Assembly (NCBI GenBank): GCA_025451075.1
Contig: JANWLA010000008.1
Coordinates: 1-34,630 of the forward strand
Length of the DNA stretch: 34,630 nt
From: Nitrosotalea sp.
GTDB taxonomy: Archaea > Thermoproteota > Nitrososphaeria > Nitrososphaerales > Nitrosopumilaceae
Direction: 5' to 3'
A program made the position numbers and the translations under genes. Each line of letters opens with the position of its first letter. Positions within the stretch are counted from its first letter, which is position 1. Below the pieces are notes generated by a model. The model had not been told where the DNA came from. It ran no database searches and saw only the letters and a list, made by a program, of their open reading frames with translations. Of the stretch, positions 32,092 through 34,630 are shown piece after piece.

Positions 32092-33279
32092 ATGACAGAA
32101 TTTGAAGAATTTGCATATGCCCTTTTGGATCAGCTCTCAGTTGAGATAAATGAGGAAAAAGAGATAACAGGCTCAAAGGCAAGGGCGGAACAAGCATTTG
32201 TTTCAAAGATAAAATTTGAAGATATTGAATCAATTTGCAATAGACTATTTTCAGACATGTCAAAAAAAATAACAGAATTTACTGGAATTCCAGTATCTCA
32301 GACAAGAGTTGAATTCCCAGAACTTGTAGAGTTTAAGCGACTAAAGGGACGTAAAGTATATCCTACAAAGGAATCTGCAGAGTTTGTAGACGAACTTTTT
32401 ACTGCAATTGCACATGAGGATGTTCAAAAAATATCAGATCTTGCAGAAAAGCAGACTTTTAGATATCTAGTTTATTCAACTTACGCAAAGGGATACATCT
32501 CACAGATATCCACTACATATGGCGATTTTTATGAATCTGCAATATACCTAAACAAGTTCATTTTGTCCAGTTATCCACAGATAATACTATACAAACAAGG
32601 AGAACCCTATGAATCAAGATTTGATCAAGTAAACTCTGGATATATTGGAGCCTTGAAGATGACTATTCTTGAGGAACAAATTCATTCCATCCAGAACAAC
32701 TTGTACAACATAAACAAGGGTGCAGTATCTGAAGTTAATGCAATCAATGAGGAGCTTGCCAAAATAATCTTGGGTCTTGATGACACTGCAACAAAGAATC
32801 TTTACAACTATCTGCAGTTACCAGAAGTTCCAGATGAATATCCAATTGCAAAGAGAGCAAATCTATTTTTCATATTAAATCCAGATAATTTCATAGTTCA
32901 AGTCCTCGGACCAGATGTGATGACATTTACCAAGGTAACAGTAGATCCTAAAATCCTGGAAATGATTCCACAGCTTCTTGATATCTATCAGCGATGGCTA
33001 AAACCAATACAGGCACACCATGCAGCATTTACAACAATGGAAGGAATGGCAGAATTTGCGGTAAAAAACATTCTAAGAGAGGATCAAGACTTGAAAAATT
33101 ACCTGATTACATTTGCAAACAGCGACATCTCATCATATCAAGTTAGAAAGAGCATGGGAACAGACTTTACAGAACATATTTTTGCAAAATTAGGCCAAGA
33201 CACATACAAAACTCTAATTGCAAATCCTCCCACAACTCGTGAACTCAAAAATCCAGAAAGTTATCTAAATCGAAAATGA
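32092..33279 (+). CDS. Conserved-looking cytosolic protein of unknown function with gluzincin-like motif
   Basis: A 395-residue soluble protein; I recognise no family. It has no signal or membrane segment and is largely helical in character, with basic/acidic helices early on. Two segments stand out. LEEQIHSIQNNLYNINKG contains ExxH preceded by Glu where zinc peptidases have His, and about 115 residues later comes TTMEGMAEFAVKN, like the third-ligand EGxAE of gluzincins. The middle holds RANLFFILNPDNFIVQVLG. A degenerate or altered metal site is possible but unproven. The stop overlaps the next start (ATGA), so it is translationally coupled to the SirB1-like gene. Confidence 0.82.
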   Translation: MTEFEEFAYALLDQLSVEINEEKEITGSKARAEQAFVSKIKFEDIESICNRLFSDMSKKITEFTGIPVSQTRVEFPELVEFKRLKGRKVYPTKESAEFVDELFTAIAHEDVQKISDLAEKQTFRYLVYSTYAKGYISQISTTYGDFYESAIYLNKFILSSYPQIILYKQGEPYESRFDQVNSGYIGALKMTILEEQIHSIQNNLYNINKGAVSEVNAINEELAKIILGLDDTATKNLYNYLQLPEVPDEYPIAKRANLFFILNPDNFIVQVLGPDVMTFTKVTVDPKILEMIPQLLDIYQRWLKPIQAHHAAFTTMEGMAEFAVKNILREDQDLKNYLITFANSDISSYQVRKSMGTDFTEHIFAKLGQDTYKTLIANPPTTRELKNPESYLNRK

Positions 33280-34097
33280 GTAAATTTGATCCATTTGCAG
33301 CAGAGTGGATTTCTTATGCAAAAAACCCACAATACACATTGATTGAAAAATGCCTAAAACTAGCCCAGATCCTAGAATTTCCCAATCTGGACATTACAGA
33401 ATATGTCAAGAAGTTAAGATCGTTTGAACAAGGATTACTAGACCATGTCTCTGATGTTAAAAATCCGATCTACCTTGTTTCCATGTTAAATGAGTACATG
33501 TTTGACATGTTAGAGTTTCAGGGCGATAGTGATGACTATTACAATCCAAGAAACAATTTTCTAAATGTTGTAATGGATAAACGCAGTGGAATACCAATTA
33601 CATTGTCAATCATCTACATCGAGATTGCAAAGGCCATAGGTCTTGAGCTCCGTCCCGTAGGTTTTCCAGGTCATTTTCTTGTAAAATATTCAGAAGAGCT
33701 TATTTTAGATCCCTTTAACAGAGGCAGCCTATTAGACATTGAAGATCTCCAAGACATACTTGATGCCACATATGGGGAGGGGGTAGAGTTCGAGCCAGAA
33801 TATCTAAATGATATAGAACCAGAAAAAATGCTGATCAGAATTTTAAGAAATCTAAAGAGTTCCTACACAGAATCTTTTAGTTATGAAAAAGCAATGCATT
33901 GCATAAATATGGTGCTAGGCCTTGACCCAAATTCACCAGAGGACATCAGAGATAAAGGAATAATCCAAACAAGATTACTTCAAAATGATCTTGCGTTAGT
34001 ACATCTTAACAAGTATCTGGAGTTGGCACCTGAAGCAGATGATGTTGACGATATCTTGGATATGATAAAAAGCATTAAAGAGAAATCTAATCAATAA
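33276..34097 (+). CDS. SirB1-family protein (transglutaminase-like fold plus TPR)
   Basis: A 273-residue protein. The N-terminal to central part shows YYNPRNNFLNVVMDKRSG followed by IPITLSIIYIEIAKAIGLEL and RPVGFPGHFLVKY with LDPFNRG, the signature of the SirB1/transglutaminase-like family. Residues 200-265 are TPR-like (YEKAMHCINMVLGLDP, LALVHLNKYLELAP). Catalytic Cys of true transglutaminases is not evident in its usual place. The family is widespread, and its biochemical role is unclear. The four-base overlap with the preceding gene implies a joint function. Its 3' end overlaps the convergent small gene by eleven bases. Confidence 0.88.
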   Translation: MSKFDPFAAEWISYAKNPQYTLIEKCLKLAQILEFPNLDITEYVKKLRSFEQGLLDHVSDVKNPIYLVSMLNEYMFDMLEFQGDSDDYYNPRNNFLNVVMDKRSGIPITLSIIYIEIAKAIGLELRPVGFPGHFLVKYSEELILDPFNRGSLLDIEDLQDILDATYGEGVEFEPEYLNDIEPEKMLIRILRNLKSSYTESFSYEKAMHCINMVLGLDPNSPEDIRDKGIIQTRLLQNDLALVHLNKYLELAPEADDVDDILDMIKSIKEKSNQ

Positions 34098-34257
34098 TTG
34101 ATTGTACGTCTTTTCCTTTTTTGATTAGCTTGTGTTCGTATCTTACAATTTTGTTTCGCATTGTTCCTTTGAGTACATCTATTTCATGTCTCAAGCTGGC
34201 AACTTCGTCTTCAAGTCTAGCTACTCTTTCATAAATGGATTCGTCTTCGCCTGACAT
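34087..34257 (-). CDS. Small coiled-coil protein
   Basis: A 56-residue protein with heptad pattern ESIYERVARLEDEVASLRHE continuing into IDVLKGTMRNKI, and a Lys-rich end. This is a short homo- or hetero-oligomerising coiled coil of unknown function. ATG 34257 is chosen over GTG 34272 because a TATA-like TTTTTAAGG (34282-34290 on the plus strand) lies 25-30 nt upstream. It is convergent with the SirB1-like gene. A real gene is favoured by the strong heptads and promoter. Confidence 0.6.
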   Translation of the reverse strand: MSGEDESIYERVARLEDEVASLRHEIDVLKGTMRNKIVRYEHKLIKKGKDVQSIID

Positions 34258-34328
34258 ACTCTTAATCTTCACTAGATATGACCTTAAAAATTTATGGTTT
34301 ATTTTATTGAGGGTTTTGTCAGTATTTT

Positions 34329-34490
34329 CTATAGTGTGAATTCACCGTTGCAGGATTGACATTTTCCTTTCTCACTTCCAATCAATCCTATAATCAAAAT
34401 TTTTCCGATTGTACCGCATTTTGGACAGAGACCGGTTGTAACGTTTTTTGGACCGCTTGATCTTGGTTTTACTGATTTTCGCCTTACCAT
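34329..34490 (-). CDS. Small zinc-ribbon protein
   Basis: A 53-residue protein with a basic N-terminus (MVRRKSVKPRSS) and a four-cysteine zinc ribbon (LCPKCGTIGK ... GKCQSCNGEF). It is probably a nucleic-acid-binding or ribosome/transcription-associated small protein; the function is unknown. The frame stays open upstream through the tRNA-Ser gene, but ATG 34490 fits both the domain and a TATA-like TTAATAAA at about 34515. It is on the same strand as, and 52 nt downstream of, the tRNA. Confidence 0.75.
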   Translation of the reverse strand: MVRRKSVKPRSSGPKNVTTGLCPKCGTIGKILIIGLIGSEKGKCQSCNGEFTL

Positions 34491-34542
34491 TGCATCAATT
34501 CTAAAATTCGGTTTATTAAGTTTAAGCGTAGATCGCAAAAAG

Positions 34543-34626
34543 CGCGGGGAGTGGGATTCGAACCCACGGGTCCTTACGGACATGGGATTAGCAATCCCAC
34601 GCCCTACCAGGCTAGGCGACCCCCGC
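34543..34626 (-). tRNA. tRNA-Ser (GCU)
   Basis: On the minus strand the acceptor stem is GCGGGGG/TCCCCGC with discriminator G. The anticodon arm is TGGGA-TTGCTAA-TCCCA (anticodon GCT, plus-strand bases 34590-34592). The variable arm is long (GTCC-GTAA-GGAC), typical of serine, and the T-arm is GTGGG-TTCGAAT-CCCAC. No intron and no encoded CCA. Its promoter lies beyond the window edge. Confidence 0.96.
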
Positions 34627-34630
34627 ATAG

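Noticed and set aside
34491-34628. Upstream extension of the small zinc-ribbon protein
   Set aside because: It would be translated from the tRNA-Ser gene sequence; the ATG at 34490 has its own TATA box.

Overview
The window comes from an AT-rich, gene-dense ammonia-oxidising thaumarchaeon of the Nitrosopumilus type (inference). The signs are a eukaryote-like topoisomerase IB, an adjacent pair for the thaumarchaeal 3-hydroxypropionate/4-hydroxybutyrate (HP/HB) carbon cycle (ADP-forming acyl-CoA synthetase plus crotonase), LysW-carrier lysine/arginine synthesis, archaeal DnaG, RibK, RibL and diphthine synthase, an intron-containing tRNA, and many leaderless starts about 25 nt after a TATA box.

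Region 1 (24-8019) is a lysine/ornithine cluster built on the amino-group carrier protein LysW. It holds lysW1, an argX-type ligase, argC/lysY, argB/lysZ, argD/lysJ and an Lrp/AsnC regulator. A palindrome-rich promoter follows, then homocitrate synthase, lysW2, lysX and lysK. Two carrier-ligase pairs appear to share one kinase, reductase, aminotransferase and hydrolase. LysW1 ends in the canonical EDWGE, but LysW2 ends in EDWGQ, so it lacks the C-terminal glutamate to which substrates are normally attached. This is the most intriguing observation in the window.

Region 2 (8060-12790) is housekeeping: diphthine synthase fused to a DUF357-like domain; HTH-RibL and HTH-RibK, convergent with overlapping stops, for FMN/FAD synthesis; DnaG; a small Toprim protein; and a class I glutamine amidotransferase whose start codon overlaps that of the divergent Toprim gene.

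Region 3 (12817-16310) is a minus-strand array of short secreted or membrane-anchored proteins. Duplicated 5' regions (122 bp, about 92% identical, plus a partial third copy) and a duplicated 36-bp segment suggest local cassette duplication. One S-layer-like gene appears split by a frameshift.

Region 4 (16300-19732) carries the HP/HB pair and an IscA/ErpA-type Fe-S carrier. The synthetase is preceded by a predicted leaderless 21-codon leader ORF that contains its Shine-Dalgarno sequence and overlaps its start codon. Region 5 (19799-28834) has a stand-alone Lrp ligand-binding domain, glutamate dehydrogenase, TatA, an MFS permease with a UbiE-like methyltransferase, a DUF1998 helicase, an SDR and topoisomerase IB.

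Region 6 (28878-31551) is a tRNA-Met with a 17-nt intron, followed by a decayed 2.6-kb integrated element. It is bounded by direct repeats of the tRNA 3' end and holds a nonsense-mutated, C-terminally truncated tyrosine recombinase, an orphan MacB/FtsX permease and a decayed surface-protein pseudogene. Region 7 (31605-34626) has a secreted paralogue of the protein at 12817, an unrecognised protein translationally coupled to a SirB1-type protein, two small proteins and tRNA-Ser(GCU). No CRISPR array or rRNA was seen.
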